Source of the DNA: an uncultured Candidatus Altimarinota bacterium | GTDB lineage: Bacteria > Patescibacteriota > Gracilibacteria > BD1-5 > UBA6164 | Direction of reading: 5' to 3' | NCBI GenBank assembly: GCA_937944145.1 | Contig: CALDZK010000003.1 | Coordinates: 1 to 54,123 of the forward strand | DNA: 54,123 bases | In this document: positions 21,112-32,268 of the stretch, one piece after another | How the letters are laid out: each line of letters begins with the position of its first letter | Position numbering within the stretch: position 1 is the first letter of the stretch | Made by a program: the position numbers and the translations under genes | Notes under the pieces: generated by a model | Database searches by the model: none | The model's input: the letters and a program-made list of their open reading frames with translations, nothing else | Told to the model about the DNA's origin: nothing

Positions 21112-21357
21112 ATGAAATACTTTTTGGAGCAAGAAAATATTCTGTCAGCGACTTTTGAGTTCCAGAATTTTCAAAAAGCTCTCGATTTCGTAAACCAAGT
21201 AGCAAACATAGCTGAGATAAGCAATCATCATCCAGATATCAAATTACATGATTATAAATATGTTACAATCGAGACAACCACACATGACGTGTGAAACACT
21301 CTCACAAAAAAAGACTACGCAATTGCAAAACTTATAGAAGCTTCATATAAAAAATAG
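21112..21357 (+). CDS. phhB: Pterin-4a-carbinolamine dehydratase family protein
   Basis: An 81-residue protein with the family core NHHPDIKLHDYKYVTIETTTHDVGNTLTKKDYAIA (shown here as NHHPDIKL and TTHDVGN...TKKDYAIAK). The two His of HHP are the active-site residues. It normally recycles the pterin cofactor of aromatic amino acid hydroxylases; none is visible here. In other bacteria members act in pterin or molybdopterin metabolism. It begins 1 base after the MraY stop, so it is co-transcribed. The first 20 residues look shortened. Confidence 0.85.
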
Positions 21358-21360
21358 GTT

Positions 21361-21657
21361 ATGGGATTTATCATGAAAAATGAAACATTTCTCTGCGAAA
21401 ACTGTAAGCAACAAGTCTCTAAACATCCCAGCTGAAGTGCGAGAAACCATTGTCCTTTCTGCTTGTATTCCAAACACCTAGATAGAGATTTCCCAGGAGA
21501 CAGAGCGAGTGAGTGTCATGGGGTCATGAAACCAGTAGGAAAAGATCACAAAAAAAATAAATGACGGATGATACAGCACGAGTGCCAATCGTGTCATAAA
21601 AAAATCCTCAACAAGCTTGCTGAGGATGATAGTGTGGAAGTGTTTGGGGAGTTATAG
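21361..21657 (+). CDS. RNHCP-domain zinc-binding protein
   Basis: A 98-residue protein with eight Cys and several His: CENC (residues 13-16), then [12 protein letters not shown], which is the RNHCP signature, then CHG and CQSCHKK. Such a set would hold two zinc ions. The family is found in many CPR genomes, and its role is unknown, possibly nucleic-acid binding. It starts 3 bases after the previous stop. Its TAG (21655-21657) directly abuts the TAA of the convergent gene. Confidence 0.8.
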
Positions 21658-22776
21658 GCTTAATTCTCCTTTTCGTTTCTGATAATCTTCAGAATGGTAA
21701 AATTTTACTAAATTTACAATCTGACTCTTAGAGGTTCTTCCATGTCCATGTGCACACTGATGAAGAATTCACTGTAATAAATTCTTACAATCTTCTGGGT
21801 AAAAAACTATATCTACGCTTTTTGTATGTGCGTTGTATATATGTAACTCTTTATTATTTCAAATTCTGAACTCATAGTATGTACTACCATCTTCATTTCT
21901 AAATCAGGGAGCAAAAGTATGTGTATGTACATTTTTTATCTCACTATTTCATCAAATAGGAATACTTGTACGAAATAAAAACTCTGAGTTATCCATATAG
22001 TTGTCTCAGTGACCAGCATCTGCATAGTTTCATAAAGCAGATGGGAGTTCTTTTTCCCATTGATAAAAGTTTTTTCCATCTTTTCACATTATCTCATCTA
22101 GAACTCATAGTTCCATTGCATATCTAAAAAACGTTGAAAAGAATCAGAGCTCATGAGAGTGATATACCTGAGACATTATTCCAACGAGTTGTCGTGGAGA
22201 GAATCATACCAAAATCTGATATGGGCTATATACATCTCACTCTACTACCTCTTTATATTGATAAAACTTAGGGTCTCCATGAATACAAGCAGTAAAGATA
22301 TTTTTTATCCCTTGAGAGTTCACCCAAGAATACTCCTCTCTTTTCATTTCAGAAACCTCTCTATACCTGTAAGCAGATAAAGAAAGAATCATTTCAATGA
22401 TAGAGGAAAAACCATATTCGGAAAATTTTTGTAATTCAAGGCTATCGAATTCTTCATCGACAGGAAGTAAGAATCAACTACCGATAGCAATATCTGTTTG
22501 CTCAGTTGGAATTATTTTTTGTATATTTCAAAATAAATCCCCTCCCTTGTCTACTTTTTCCTCTATAATCCAGTTGTGTGGATTACTGATTGTCTTAGAT
22601 ATGACAGTCCTCACATAATCTGGTAGATTTAGAAAATTTTCTCCCAACTCACCATATAAATCGTCGTTTGAAAAGTATCCAGGGAAAGGCTTATTATTCA
22701 ATTCAGGAAATTTTTCTAATAATCAAGTCTTTCGTATTTTTTCTCCTAAATCTGGAAAAACAGTGTAACTACGCAT
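21652..22776 (-). CDS. Protein of unknown function, 374 aa
   Basis: I do not recognise it. The middle part has many aromatic and His residues (IFTACIHGDPKFYQY, YHSHELGFFSTFFRYAMELG, NVHTHTFAPGF), which could bind metal or substrate. There is no signal peptide or membrane helix. Reading TGA as Gly gives about 18 glycines. The gene converges on the RNHCP gene with a 6-base overlap. Its ATG sits at the foot of a 15-bp hairpin (22776-22814). Confidence 0.65.
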
Positions 22777-22814
22777 TATAAATAACTCTAAAAAAATATT
22801 AGAGTTATTTATAA
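22776..22814. terminator. Hairpin between the PsiE-like gene and the 22776 start
   Basis: A 15-bp inverted repeat (TTATAAATAACTCTA and complement, A/T-rich loop) whose 3' arm on the minus strand runs to the first base of the ATG at 22776. It may end the PsiE-like transcript or mask the start of the next gene. It lacks a long U-run. Confidence 0.45.
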
Positions 22815-22837
22815 TTATTTTAAAAAAAAAGCAATAT

Positions 22838-23311
22838 CTATTTCTTGTGATTCTCTCTCCTAAAATACGGAAACATCGCATATACGATCAGAAGCCCTAT
22901 CCCAAAAACAGCAAAGAGCCAGTTAATAGCCAGTGAATGAACTCAGAAATTAAATACAACCTCCATAATCAGTGCAATAATCGCTATCTCCACCAGGTCT
23001 TTTATAGCGATATGATGATGTTTTGAGTACCATACCAATATCTTAAATGATTTTACGAGTACCAGTATGATCGTTACAACACTGAGTATTTCTTCTGTCA
23101 AAGTAATACTCATTTTCCCTACCGTAGCAAGCCCTGCTTGTGTCGTATCCCCGAGCTGAGACATATGTATAAAAATAGAAAAGACAACCTTGTAACACAA
23201 AAACAGTGTCATATAGGATATATACAAAGCAACTATTCACATAAGTATATAAATAGAACTCGAAACAAGGAGTCTCATCAGTTCACGGAAAAAATCTTTT
23301 TCTTTGGACAT
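22838..23311 (-). CDS. PsiE-like membrane protein
   Basis: A 157-residue protein with four membrane helices (about 15-35, 60-80, 100-120, 125-145). The segment KILVWYSKHHHIAIKDLVEIAIIALIMEVVF matches the phosphate-starvation-inducible PsiE pattern in which three His precede a helix. PsiE proteins have no established activity. The gene is divergent from tilS. A histidine kinase/response regulator of PhoR/PhoB type exists in the window, so phosphate control is possible but unproven. Confidence 0.7.
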
Positions 23312-23382
23312 GTTGTAGTATTTAGCTTGAGTTTATACTAACATACTTTATAGTAGTACTCAAATATATAATACTTTTCCAC

Positions 23383-24315
23383 ATGGACATCAATTTAGAA
23401 ATATTTCTGAAACAGTACCTATCTCCAGACGACAAGATCATACTTGCCTGTTCTACCTGACCAGACAGTATGTTTTTGCTGTACAAACTCCTAGAAACCA
23501 GTTACAGAAATGATATTGTAGTCTGTTATTTCAACCACAAAACTCGCCCAGAAACAGATAGAGAAGAACAGTTTCTCGTTGATCTGGGGGAAAAGGAATG
23601 ATTCCAGGTAGAGGTCGCTGAGTGTGATTTTGAGAAGATTCAAAAACTCTATCCGAGCAAGAGTTTTGAAGAACTCGCTCGCGAAAAGAGATACCAGTTC
23701 TTTGAAGCTGTGGCAAATATCTACGATTCTCAATACATACTGACAGCCCATCATCTCGATGATAAGATAGAAACATTTTTCTTTAATCTGGTCAGAGGCA
23801 GCAAACTCACAGGACTGATTAATATGACTGAGTCTTCGGGAAATATTCTCAGACCACTTCTACATCTAGAAAAAAAAGATATCATAAAATACCTCGACGA
23901 AAATAATCTCAAGTATTTTATTGACTCGAGTAATAGTAATACTGATATCACTCGTAACAAACTCAGACTCCATATACTCCCACAGTTTGGTGAAATAAAT
24001 ACAAATTACAAGGGAAATCTTTCAAACATATTTTCATATTTTGAAGATATAAAAAAGCATATAGACCATGAAGTTTCGGAGTTTCTGTGAGATAAAAAGT
24101 ACTTTGTTATCTCAGAGTTCAACACGCTCTCTCCCCTACTCCAGAAAGAAGTCATTCGCTATATCTACTACATTTCAAACAACCACTCAACTATTGGTCT
24201 GTCTGAGTGAAATATAGCAGAGATCATCAGGTTTATAAATGGAAAGAATAATAAAACCACGAAAGAAATCCGTGGCTTGAAAATGAAAAAAGAGAATACA
24301 AGAATAGAATACTAA
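23383..24315 (+). CDS. tilS: tRNA(Ile)-lysidine synthetase
   Basis: Modifies the CAU anticodon of tRNA-Ile2 to lysidine so that it reads AUA. This matters here because AUA is a very frequent Ile codon in the window. The 310-residue protein has the PP-loop as STGPDS (24-29, Gly from TGA), then YFNHKTRPETDREEQFL, LTAHHLDDKIETFFFNLVRGS and ITRNKLRLHILPQF. It lacks the usual long C-terminal domain, as short forms do. Its TAA overlaps the TAG of the convergent gene at 24312-24315. Confidence 0.93.
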
Positions 24316-25049
24316 GAAACGAGTTTGTATATCTGTTCTCCTGTGAGTTTTGGGATATGTTTCGCAGCAGCTCTAGCAGCTGATTTCTGTCATTGTCATA
24401 TATTTTCTGTAGGATATGTAATGATATCCTGCTCATTCTCAAAAGTATCTATAGGACACTTTGAGTGATTGTGTAGCACAGCATTATAGAAATCAAATAA
24501 TAAATGCTCTTCTCCAAGAAACTGAGGATATTTCTGATGGATATAATCGGTATGTTCACGTAGATCTGCTTGGAATTTCTTAGCATCTCATTTCCAGTGT
24601 CTTATCAAATTCTCAAATTTACCTTGAGGGTCTCATTCTATAAAATATTCCTTATTACGAGGCTTTCATTCTCCCTGACGAAAAACCCAATCCATCATAG
24701 TAACAGAGTATAGAGGATCCTTGACTGGATGAAGAAATAAAACCTTCTCTACTCTATCACGAAGTTCTTCAGCGTACAATAAAAGAGTTTTGTGTGTAGG
24801 AAACGCTGAGAAAGAATATGAGACTATTTTACAAGTATCTCTCTGAGATGAAAGAACATCATTTACTCTATCCTCAACTCAAGACATCGTAAAAAGAGAG
24901 TCATCACCAGAGTCTACATCTCCAGGCAATATCACTCTTTCAAATCCTACTCCTTCTGACTTACAATACTCTTCCAGTTTGTTTCCTGGGCTTCTCTTAT
25001 CCCTTATTTCTCGAAATCACGGAATATACAATACTTTGTTTGAGGACAT
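24312..25049 (-). CDS. Alpha/beta-hydrolase-like protein
   Basis: A 245-residue protein. The start (SSNKVLYIPGFREI), the acidic loop after the first strand and the motif KIVSYSFSAFPTH, with Ser in a nucleophile-elbow position, resemble RBBP9/YdeN-type or lipase-fold hydrolases. The usual GxSxG is degenerate (S-Y-S-F-S), so catalysis is uncertain. VLFLHPVKDP fits the next strand. A conserved Asp/His pair is not clear by eye. It is convergent with tilS and shares its stop region. Confidence 0.5.
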
Positions 25050-25070
25050 AGTTATTTTATCAAAAATTTA

Positions 25071-25102
25071 ATTATATATAATTATAATAATAAAGAAGTC
25101 AA
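25071..25102 (-). promoter_or_regulatory. Putative promoter of the hydrolase-like gene
   Basis: On the minus strand TTGACT (25102-25097) is followed by an A/T stretch holding TATATA at 16 bases and TATAAT at 20 bases. The start codon is about 22 bases on. Confidence 0.4.
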
Positions 25103-25203
25103 ATATGATCCCCCATGTGAATTATATGTGAATACAAAAGAGATAAACTTGTATTATACAACTATTATGTATAATTGTCGGGTTTTACACGTAAAAATAC
25201 ATT

Positions 25204-26535
25204 ATGTGGTACATGCTGAAATGCATTATCTTGACTCTGAGTTTTTTATTATTTCTTGGGCAAAGTGCCTGAGTAGCAGCTCAAAACGAACAATCATTTA
25301 TCGTTACTGCTTACTATTCTCCCCTCCCAGGGCAGAGTAGTTATTTCAACGGGAGCTATGCTCGTGAGATACGAGTCAATGGAAAAGGAACACATGGAGC
25401 TTCTGGAAAAGCTGTTTTTGAGTGAATGCTCGCAGCCCCCTCTAACTACCCGTTTGGAACAAAGATATACTTCGAAGGATTCGGTATCGCAGAGGTCCAA
25501 GACAGAGGTGGAGCCATACGACAGGCAGGATGATGAGGAAAATGTATACATGACTGTATAGACATCCGGATGGGGCATGGAGAAGAATGACTCCAAAGAG
25601 CAAGAGCCTGGGGAGTCAGAACTATAACAGGAAAAATAGTTCCCTCAGAAAGTGAAAATACTATCCAATTTGGAGAATCTCAAATAGGAAATATCGTCAA
25701 TCTCAAAGTAAATCCAGAGTCAGGTCCCAAGGAAGTAACAAGACTCCAAGAAATATTTACAAAAGCAGAACTCTATAGTGGTCCAGTAGATGGAGAATAC
25801 GACTCTATCAAAGAGTCACTCATAGACTTCCAAGTATCATCTGGAATTATTCCCAGTAGAGATCATATTGAGGCTGGATACTTCGGGAACAAAACCACCA
25901 GAGCACTTGCAAATATTTACAAGATCCCTTCTCCTCTGGTAGAAGAGGAAAAAGAGGATTTTTGAAAATTTCAGTGACCTTCTCACTCAAACGAGCAACA
26001 AATCATACTCGACTATGGAACCCTCGAAGTCTCTCCAGAATCAGATTCTACAGATATACGTGAGCTGCAACAACTCATGCAAAAACTCTGAGAATACAGC
26101 TGAAAGATAGATGGTAAATACAGCTCTATAGAAACCCCACTGATAGAATTACAAAAAAAGATAGGGGTAATACAAGATAGAGATGACTGGTGAGCTGGAC
26201 ATTTTGGGAACAAAACAAAATCCGCTCTCTTCGAGTACTATAGCCCTACACTAGATACATCAGATCAAATAAAAATAGAAGCAGAACCAGAAACCACTAC
26301 TCCTGTATTTTCTACTCCAGATACAACTCTAGTAGCGCTCAGTTGAGAACAGAGAAAGAAACTCAACTCAACGATACTCGGTCTCAGAGCAGCTATAGAG
26401 AAAATAGCCCTCAAACAAAACAAAAACTCAAACTCTCTCGAAGAAAAGCTCGCTCAAGATATAAATAAAATACTTCCAAGTATAGAAAACTCTCTACTGC
26501 AACTCAAACTGGAGTATATAGCGCAAAATCTCTAA
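25204..26535 (+). CDS. Secreted 3D-domain cell-wall protein with peptidoglycan-binding repeats
   Basis: A 443-residue exported protein. After a signal peptide (MLKCIILTLSFLLFLGQSAG) comes a 3D/RlpA-like domain (about 30-145) with GIAEVQDRGGAI and IDIRMGHGEEG, the acidic residues of lytic-transglycosylase beta-barrels. Two peptidoglycan-binding-type repeats follow (about 165-245 and 270-345; RLQEIFTKAELY..GPVDGEY, GYFGNKTTRA, ELQQLMQKLGEYSGKIDG). The C-terminus is helical. ATG at 25204 or 25213 may be the start. It is followed by a close paralogue. Confidence 0.85.
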
Positions 26536-26663
26536 ACATATATTCCACTCCTCCAAAGAGAAGAAAGTCAATATAAATTCTTCTCTTTTTTTGTAGCAAA
26601 ACCCTGATATTTCTACCTATCTATGATAGGATAAGTATGTTACAAAAATAAAAACAAAAAAAC

Positions 26664-28193
26664 ATGCTACGTAAAATATCATCTTTTATAGTTGTTATAA
26701 GTATTCTCTGTGGAAGTATCCCATCATCAGTATTTGCTTCTGATACTGGGTACTTTGTCGTGACAGCCTACTACTCCCCTCTTCCAAATCAACAGTACTA
26801 TATCACGTGAGATTATGAAAAAGAAAAAATCCTCAACGGTCAATGAATTGCTGGGGCTTCAGGAAGAAAAGTCTTCTCAGGAATGCTCGCTGCACCAGGA
26901 AAATATAGTTTTGGAACCAAGATATATCTCGAAGGCCTCGGAGTAGGTGAAGTAACCGATAGGGGTGGTGCGATCGTACCTGCAGGAAAAAGATGATATG
27001 AACATGACCGTATAGATGTTTGGATGGGGCACGGAGAAGAAGGACTTAGAAGAGCTATGTATTGGGGAAAAAGAAAGATAAAATGATCCGTTATCGCTCC
27101 AAGTAGAGGAGTCACTCTGAACTACCATACTATTCCCTCACCTCTTTGGGCTACAAACAGTCTCAAGAAAAATACCTGAGTTTTCTATACTCCTCTGGGG
27201 AAATGATCAGCACAAAGCTGAGTAAAAAAACTCCAAGAACTCTTTTTGGAAACAGGTCACTACAGCTGAGCTATTGATGGAGTATATAATTCTGAGATTA
27301 TAGATATCGTCTACAATTTTCAGATAGAAAATGGACTCATGCAAAACGAAAATAGTTACGGAGCTGGATACTGGGGAGCGAGAACCAGAAGTGCATTCTC
27401 AAAAAAATACAAAAATTGAGAGTTTGTCCGCGAACTCACTGTAGAAGAAAAGATGAAACAAAATCTGAGAGTATTTAACCAAGCGTTGGGTGGAGAAAAA
27501 GACATACAAACACTCCAAGAAATACTCATAGAACTCTCCCTCTATGACGGAAAAATAACACAAGATTATAATAGTATTGAAGGGAGTATACTAGAATACC
27601 AAGTAGAGAATGATATAGTTTCAGGAGTAGATGATCTAGGAGCTGGAGTATTTGGACCAAAAACCAGAAAATCACTCAAAGAAACCTACCAAGCATACAT
27701 AGAAGCAGAAGTAGAAAAACAAGAACTCACTGCACTTCTAGAGGAATTCACTCAAGAGTCAGAACTCCAAGCACAAGAAAAACTCTTAGAAATAGGAGAA
27801 TCCTCATATGGAGAGATATCTCCAAGAGTCAGAGAACTCCAGGTAACTCTTAGAGAGCTCGGATACTTTGATCACAAAGATACAGCCATATTTGGAGTAA
27901 AAACAAAAAATAGTATTATAGCTCTGCAAATAGATACAGGACTACTCCAAACAACTTCTGATATCTGAGCTGGGATACTCGGACCAAAAACAAGACAAGC
28001 TTTTGAAGAAAAACTGGCTGATAGTATACTCACTCAGAAACTCAAAGAAGCAGAAGTATTTGAAAAGATACAAGAACTCAATATCTGAGTAGAAGAGAAG
28101 CAAGAAGAAGAAAAAGATAACGATGATGAAACTCGTGACAAAGAAACAGAGCAATCTATATCTATAAGCAGCCCAAACATACTACGTGCCTAA
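26664..28193 (+). CDS. Secreted 3D-domain cell-wall protein, longer paralogue
   Basis: A 509-residue paralogue of the preceding gene. Signal peptide (IVVISILCGSIPSSVFA), 3D domain with GEVTDRGGAIVPAG and HDRIDVWMGHGEEGLRRA, then three peptidoglycan-binding-type repeats, each with a pattern VKKLQELFLETGHYS..., GYWGARTRSAF or GVFGPKTRKSL. The last 40 residues are highly acidic and Lys/Glu rich. It probably trims or remodels the wall, as in spore-like or division-linked 3D proteins; the partner is unknown. Confidence 0.85.
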
Positions 28194-28208
28194 ATACATA
28201 TATATAGC

Positions 28209-28910
28209 ATGGAGAAACTCCTCAAAATAATACAAGATACCTACGATATATCCCAGATAGAAAGTCTAGAGCAAAATGACCCTATGTTCAAAGCTCTCAA
28301 AGACCTCTATCTCCACCTCTCAAATAAACAAATATTTATTCCTCTCGTACTGAGTAATAGCCTCATATGCTATCAACTCTCTAGTAAATGAGAGGATTAT
28401 TGGCAAGAATTTTCTCTCGAAGCTGGAAAAGTCCCGTTCAAACAAACAAGTGATATCCACGAGTTCTTTCTCGATTTCCTCCCAAGATCAACAGGAAACA
28501 AACGACTCTTTGCTACAAAAATCAAACGACTCCTGAGGGCAGAGAATTTCCTCCCTCAGGTATTTTCCAAACAGATGATGTATTATAGGGATATGTCCCT
28601 CCTCAGGGATGATCTCTCTACGAGTATGAAACAGTCAAAAAATGCAAAAACAATCGTTTTTACTGTAAAGATGTTTGGATATGCAGCCAGAATTCACTTC
28701 GGAGAATTCATCTCTTTTCCATCAGAAATCCCTATTCCCATAGACTCGAGACTCGAGCGAATATACAGAGAACTCAACTCTGACCCCAACCAAACTATAG
28801 AGAGTTTTTATGCTCAGATATCAGACCAACTAGGACTGGCACCACTACATCTAGACGTTATACTCTGGCTCGATAGTGATCTACTCATACAACAAGCTCA
28901 AGAGATATAA
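28209..28910 (+). CDS. Archaeal-type 8-oxoguanine DNA glycosylase/AP lyase (AGOG)
   Basis: Removes 8-oxoguanine from DNA. The 233-residue protein matches the AGOG family, which is mostly archaeal: VLSNSLICYQLSSKGEDYWQEFS near residues 50-72, then TIVFTVKMFGYAARI with the candidate catalytic Lys K154, and LHLDVILWLDSDLL with the Asp near residue 217. The helix-hairpin-helix core is present. It starts 15 bases after the cell-wall gene. A bacterial AGOG is unusual. Confidence 0.8.
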
Positions 28911-28911
28911 G

Positions 28912-28940
28912 AAAAAAAGAAGGATAATTCTTCTTTTTTT
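28912..28940. terminator. Bidirectional terminator
   Basis: AAAAAAAGAAG and CTTCTTTTTTT arms with a 7-base loop between the AGOG gene (+) and grpE (-). The grpE stop codon overlaps the last T. Confidence 0.8.
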
Positions 28941-29493
28941 ATTGACCATTTCCAACAACAACTTTTGCAACTCTGAGGACCCTGTCACCGAGCATATATC
29001 ACCTCTCAAATTCATCTACGATAATTCCCTCTTCCCCAGGAACCTGAGTCATTACCTCATGATGATCTGGGTTTACCTCTGTGCCAATAGAATCAAAAGA
29101 CGTAACTCAGAGTGACTTCAAGTCTTTTAGAAGAGATTTTTGGAGAGATACGACTCACTCATAGAGAGCTCCTGATTGCATATCCTCAGGAGTATTTTTT
29201 AGAATTCTCTCGAGATCATCGACTCTTGGGAGGATTTTTTGAAATATATCTGATTTGAGAAAGAACACCATGTCCCCTTTGTCTCTTTCAGTTCTTTTTT
29301 TAAAGTTTTCAAAATCTGCCTGACTTCTGGCTAGAGCATCTTTGAGTTTCGCTATTTGTCCTTCGTCTTTTTTTATCTCTTCTTGCTGCTGCTCTATGAT
29401 CTCTTCTTGCTCTTCAAATACATCTGCTTCGTGCTCTGCTTCCTCAGTCAGTTCTTCTTCGAGTATTTCTTCTTTATCATGTTGTTTCGACAT
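28939..29493 (-). CDS. grpE: Nucleotide exchange factor GrpE
   Basis: Helps DnaK release ADP. The 184-residue protein has a long acidic N-terminal stretch (about 1-45), a coiled coil (LKDALARSQADFENFKKRTERDK), a linker and the C-terminal beta-domain with IDEFERGYMLGDRVLRVAKVVVG (here VDEFERGYMLGDRVLRVAKV). dnaK is not in the window. A Gly after residue 112 is encoded by TGA. The gene stands on its own, with a short divergent gap upstream. Confidence 0.93.
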
Positions 29494-29560
29494 AGGTATA
29501 TCTATATTTACTAAGTAATTTTACGAGTAAATATTATAGAGAAAACTAGGAGAAATCAAG

Positions 29561-30424
29561 CTACTTTTCATTCATCCTCTTGAGCTCTATTATCAGGGAC
29601 TGCATCCCGAGGTCCCCTTCTCACTTATCCATCATACGTGTGTAGAGTTCATGTACGAGCTCAAGACCTGGAAGCGTGATATTCATACGTTCACATTCTC
29701 AGAGGGCTATTCCCATGTCTTTTACATAGTGTTTGATAAAAAAATAGGTTTCAAAATCTTCTTCCAGTATTCTCGGAGCAAGGTTCTGATACCCCCAGCT
29801 ACAGGCACCTCCAGCACAGAGGATATTCATAGTAGCTTCGAGATCCAGACCAGCTCTCTCTGCGTAGAGCAGACTCTCAGTCATACCGATAGTATTTCCT
29901 GCTATGGCTATCTGGTTTGCCATCTTGGTATCCTGCCCTGTTCCAGCTCATCCTATATAGGCAATAGTCCCTCACATTAACTCAAAAAGTGGATATATCT
30001 CATCATATACTTCTCTGTCACCTCAAACCATGATAGAAAGTGTTCCATTTATAGCTCCAGTGTCTCCTCCAGATACTGGTGCATCCAGAGAGTTTTTATG
30101 AGCTTCATATATTTCTTTGCTCAGAGATGGCTCGGTTGTAGTCATATCTACGATTATTTTTTCACTAGAGATATTCTCGAGCACTCATCCACTTCAAAAA
30201 TACGTATCACGAACATTTTTCGGATCCCCAATAATACTAAAAATTATATCTGCTTTTTGCACGGCTTCTGCTATAGAGTCTAGGTATGTAGCTCACATTG
30301 CTACGAGATTATCTGTCTTTGACTGGGTTCTATTATACACATAGACTTCATATCATGCTTTTATGATATGCTGTACCATAGCATTTCCCATCACTCATGT
30401 CCCTATCCAAGCTATTTTTTTCAT
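29561..30424 (-). CDS. Beta-hydroxyacid dehydrogenase (3-hydroxyisobutyrate type)
   Basis: A 287-residue NAD(P)-dependent enzyme. N-terminal [17 protein letters not shown] is the dinucleotide fold; [16 protein letters not shown] is the family substrate motif and [13 protein letters not shown] carries the catalytic Lys. It could act on 3-hydroxyisobutyrate, tartronate semialdehyde, succinic semialdehyde or 6-phosphogluconate-like acids; the sequence does not decide. It is divergent from exonuclease III. Confidence 0.88.
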
Positions 30425-30543
30425 AAAAATTTTGTTTTAAAAATAATACATAAAATGTATTGAAAAAAGCTTACTTGTAAATCTTTACTTTTGCCTCTTT
30501 GCTCTTAGAATAAGAACTACATTATAACAAACATAAAACACCT

Positions 30544-31362
30544 ATGAAAGCTATATCTTGGAACGTAAATGGAATCAGAGCCTGTATAAAAAAATGATTT
30601 CTCGAGTATCTGGCAGAAGAATCTCCAGATCTGATAGGAATACAAGAAACCAAAGGAAGACCAGATCAACTCACAAAAAAAGACCAAGAGACTCTAGAGT
30701 CAACTGAGTATTTTCAGTATTGGAACCCAGCCCAGAGACCAGGATACTCGGGTACAGCTGTACTCTCAAAACAAGAGGCTCTCTCAGTAAGTTACGGGAT
30801 ACCCTCTGATAGTTTCGATCATGAGTCTGTAGATTTCGTAGATGAAACACTCCTAGAAAATCATGAAGGAAGAGTCATAACACTCGAGTTTGAGGAGTAT
30901 TTTTTTGTAACTGTTTATACTCCTAATTCAAAAGACGATCTCGCAAGACTTTCCTACAGACACACGGTTTGGGATAAGGCATTTTTACAATACCTCAAAT
31001 GGCTCGAAGCAAAAAAACCAGTTATTGCCTGCTGAGACCTCAACGTCGCACATAAAGAAATAGACCTCGCAAGACCAAAACAAAACACCAGAAGTGCAGG
31101 TTTTACAGATGAAGAACGTGAATGAATGGATAACTATGTAGATGCAGGGTTTGTAGATACGTTTCGACAGGTATCTCCAAACTTAGAGGACCAATATACG
31201 TGGTGGAGTTACAGAGCAGGAGCCAGGGCTCGTAACGTAGGCTGGAGGATAGATTATTTCTTGATTTCTGGGAGTTTAGAAAACAAACTTAGAGACGGAT
31301 TTATCCGTAGTCAGGTACTCTGAAGCGATCATTGCCCAGTAGGAATAGATATAAAATTATAA
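30544..31362 (+). CDS. xth: Exodeoxyribonuclease III-type AP endonuclease
   Basis: Cuts at abasic sites. The 272-residue protein has KAISWNVNGIRA, LIGIQETKGR (metal-binding Glu), RPGYSGTAVLSK, GDLNVAHKEIDLARPK and SDHCPVGIDI with the catalytic Asp-His. It works downstream of the AGOG glycosylase and UvrC, so this stretch gathers repair genes. The next gene follows after 5 bases. Confidence 0.95.
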
Positions 31363-31367
31363 TCTTT

Positions 31368-32030
31368 ATGGGACACAAAAACTCATTTTTCAAAAAATAT
31401 ATTCCTGAATGACAACAAATACAGGCAATAGTTCATGAACATGTTTTTGTGATCTTGGGAAAACTTATTCTTTGGATGAGTTTTTGAGTATTTATTCCTG
31501 TATTTTTATACTATCATTCTTTTGCGATTCAGTGAGCGATACCATTTTATATACTTGAAATACTCTTGATATTTGTATTTATAAAAGTGATCTATGACAT
31601 ATTTAATTGGTACAATGATGCTTGGATCATCACCGATGACGGGATATACGACCTCGAATGGTCACTCCTCAAGACTAATCTCGAGAGTGTGAGATATGAT
31701 AGTATCGAAGGAATAGAAATAGATAAACATCGTATCTGGGATACTATTTTTAACAAGTGAGATATACTGATTCATAAGTTTGGAGAAGAAACACTTGTTA
31801 TAGAAAATGCTTTTTCTCCCTACAAAGCTGTTGATCAGATAGAACCCTTTCTCTTCCCAAAACCCGAAGAAAAAGAAGATCGTTTTGAACTGCTCATGCA
31901 CACACTCGGGGATGTCGTAGAGGATTATCTCGACAAAAAATGAGTCAAAGACCCATATAAAGAATGAAAACATATCCACAAACCAGAACCTCTTGAAGAT
32001 GAGTATACTATAGATCTGAGACAAGAATAA
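31368..32030 (+). CDS. Membrane protein with PH-like cytosolic domain
   Basis: A 220-residue protein. Two membrane helices (about 30-52 and 58-82), then a segment DAWIITDDGIYDLEWSLLKTNLESVRYDSIEGIEID that resembles bacterial PH (bPH2, YdbS-like) domains, then an acidic, charged C-terminus. No catalytic motif. It is co-transcribed with exonuclease III (gap of 5 bases), but no functional link is evident. Confidence 0.7.
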
Positions 32031-32056
32031 AGCCCCCCTTAATAGAGATGCTTCTT

Positions 32057-32205
32057 ATTTTATCGATAGATTTACGCAGAGACTCCTGCTAAAATGAAAC
32101 CTATCGAAAGACTTGAAATGATCAAGTCGTCTATGCTTCTCGGTAGAAAGTACATCTTTCCTCCTAATAACAAAGGATCTTTAACTCATTTAAAGATTTT
32201 CAACC
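32057..32205 (+). ncRNA. Candidate structured RNA or uvrC leader
   Basis: Four hairpins follow each other in the 238-base gap: TCGATAG/CTATCGA (32063-32107) with an inner GCAG/CTGC; GACTTGA/TCAAGTC (32110-32128); GAAAG/CTTTC (32146-32160); ATCTTTAA/TTAAAGAT (32177-32197) followed by TTTT, which is terminator-like. The weak open frame across it (32094-32255) uses ATC/ATT for Ile, unlike real genes here. It may be a small RNA with its own terminator or an attenuator of uvrC. No known RNA family was recognised. Confidence 0.4.
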
Positions 32206-32268
32206 TTGTTAGAAAGTATACTATGTTTTCTGATTACATTTGCAAACTCTATTAACTTCGATACATAC

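Noticed and set aside
32094-32255. A 53-codon plus-strand frame before uvrC
   Set aside because: Its Ile codons (ATC, ATT) differ from the AUA-rich genes nearby, there is no ribosome site, and the region folds into four hairpins.
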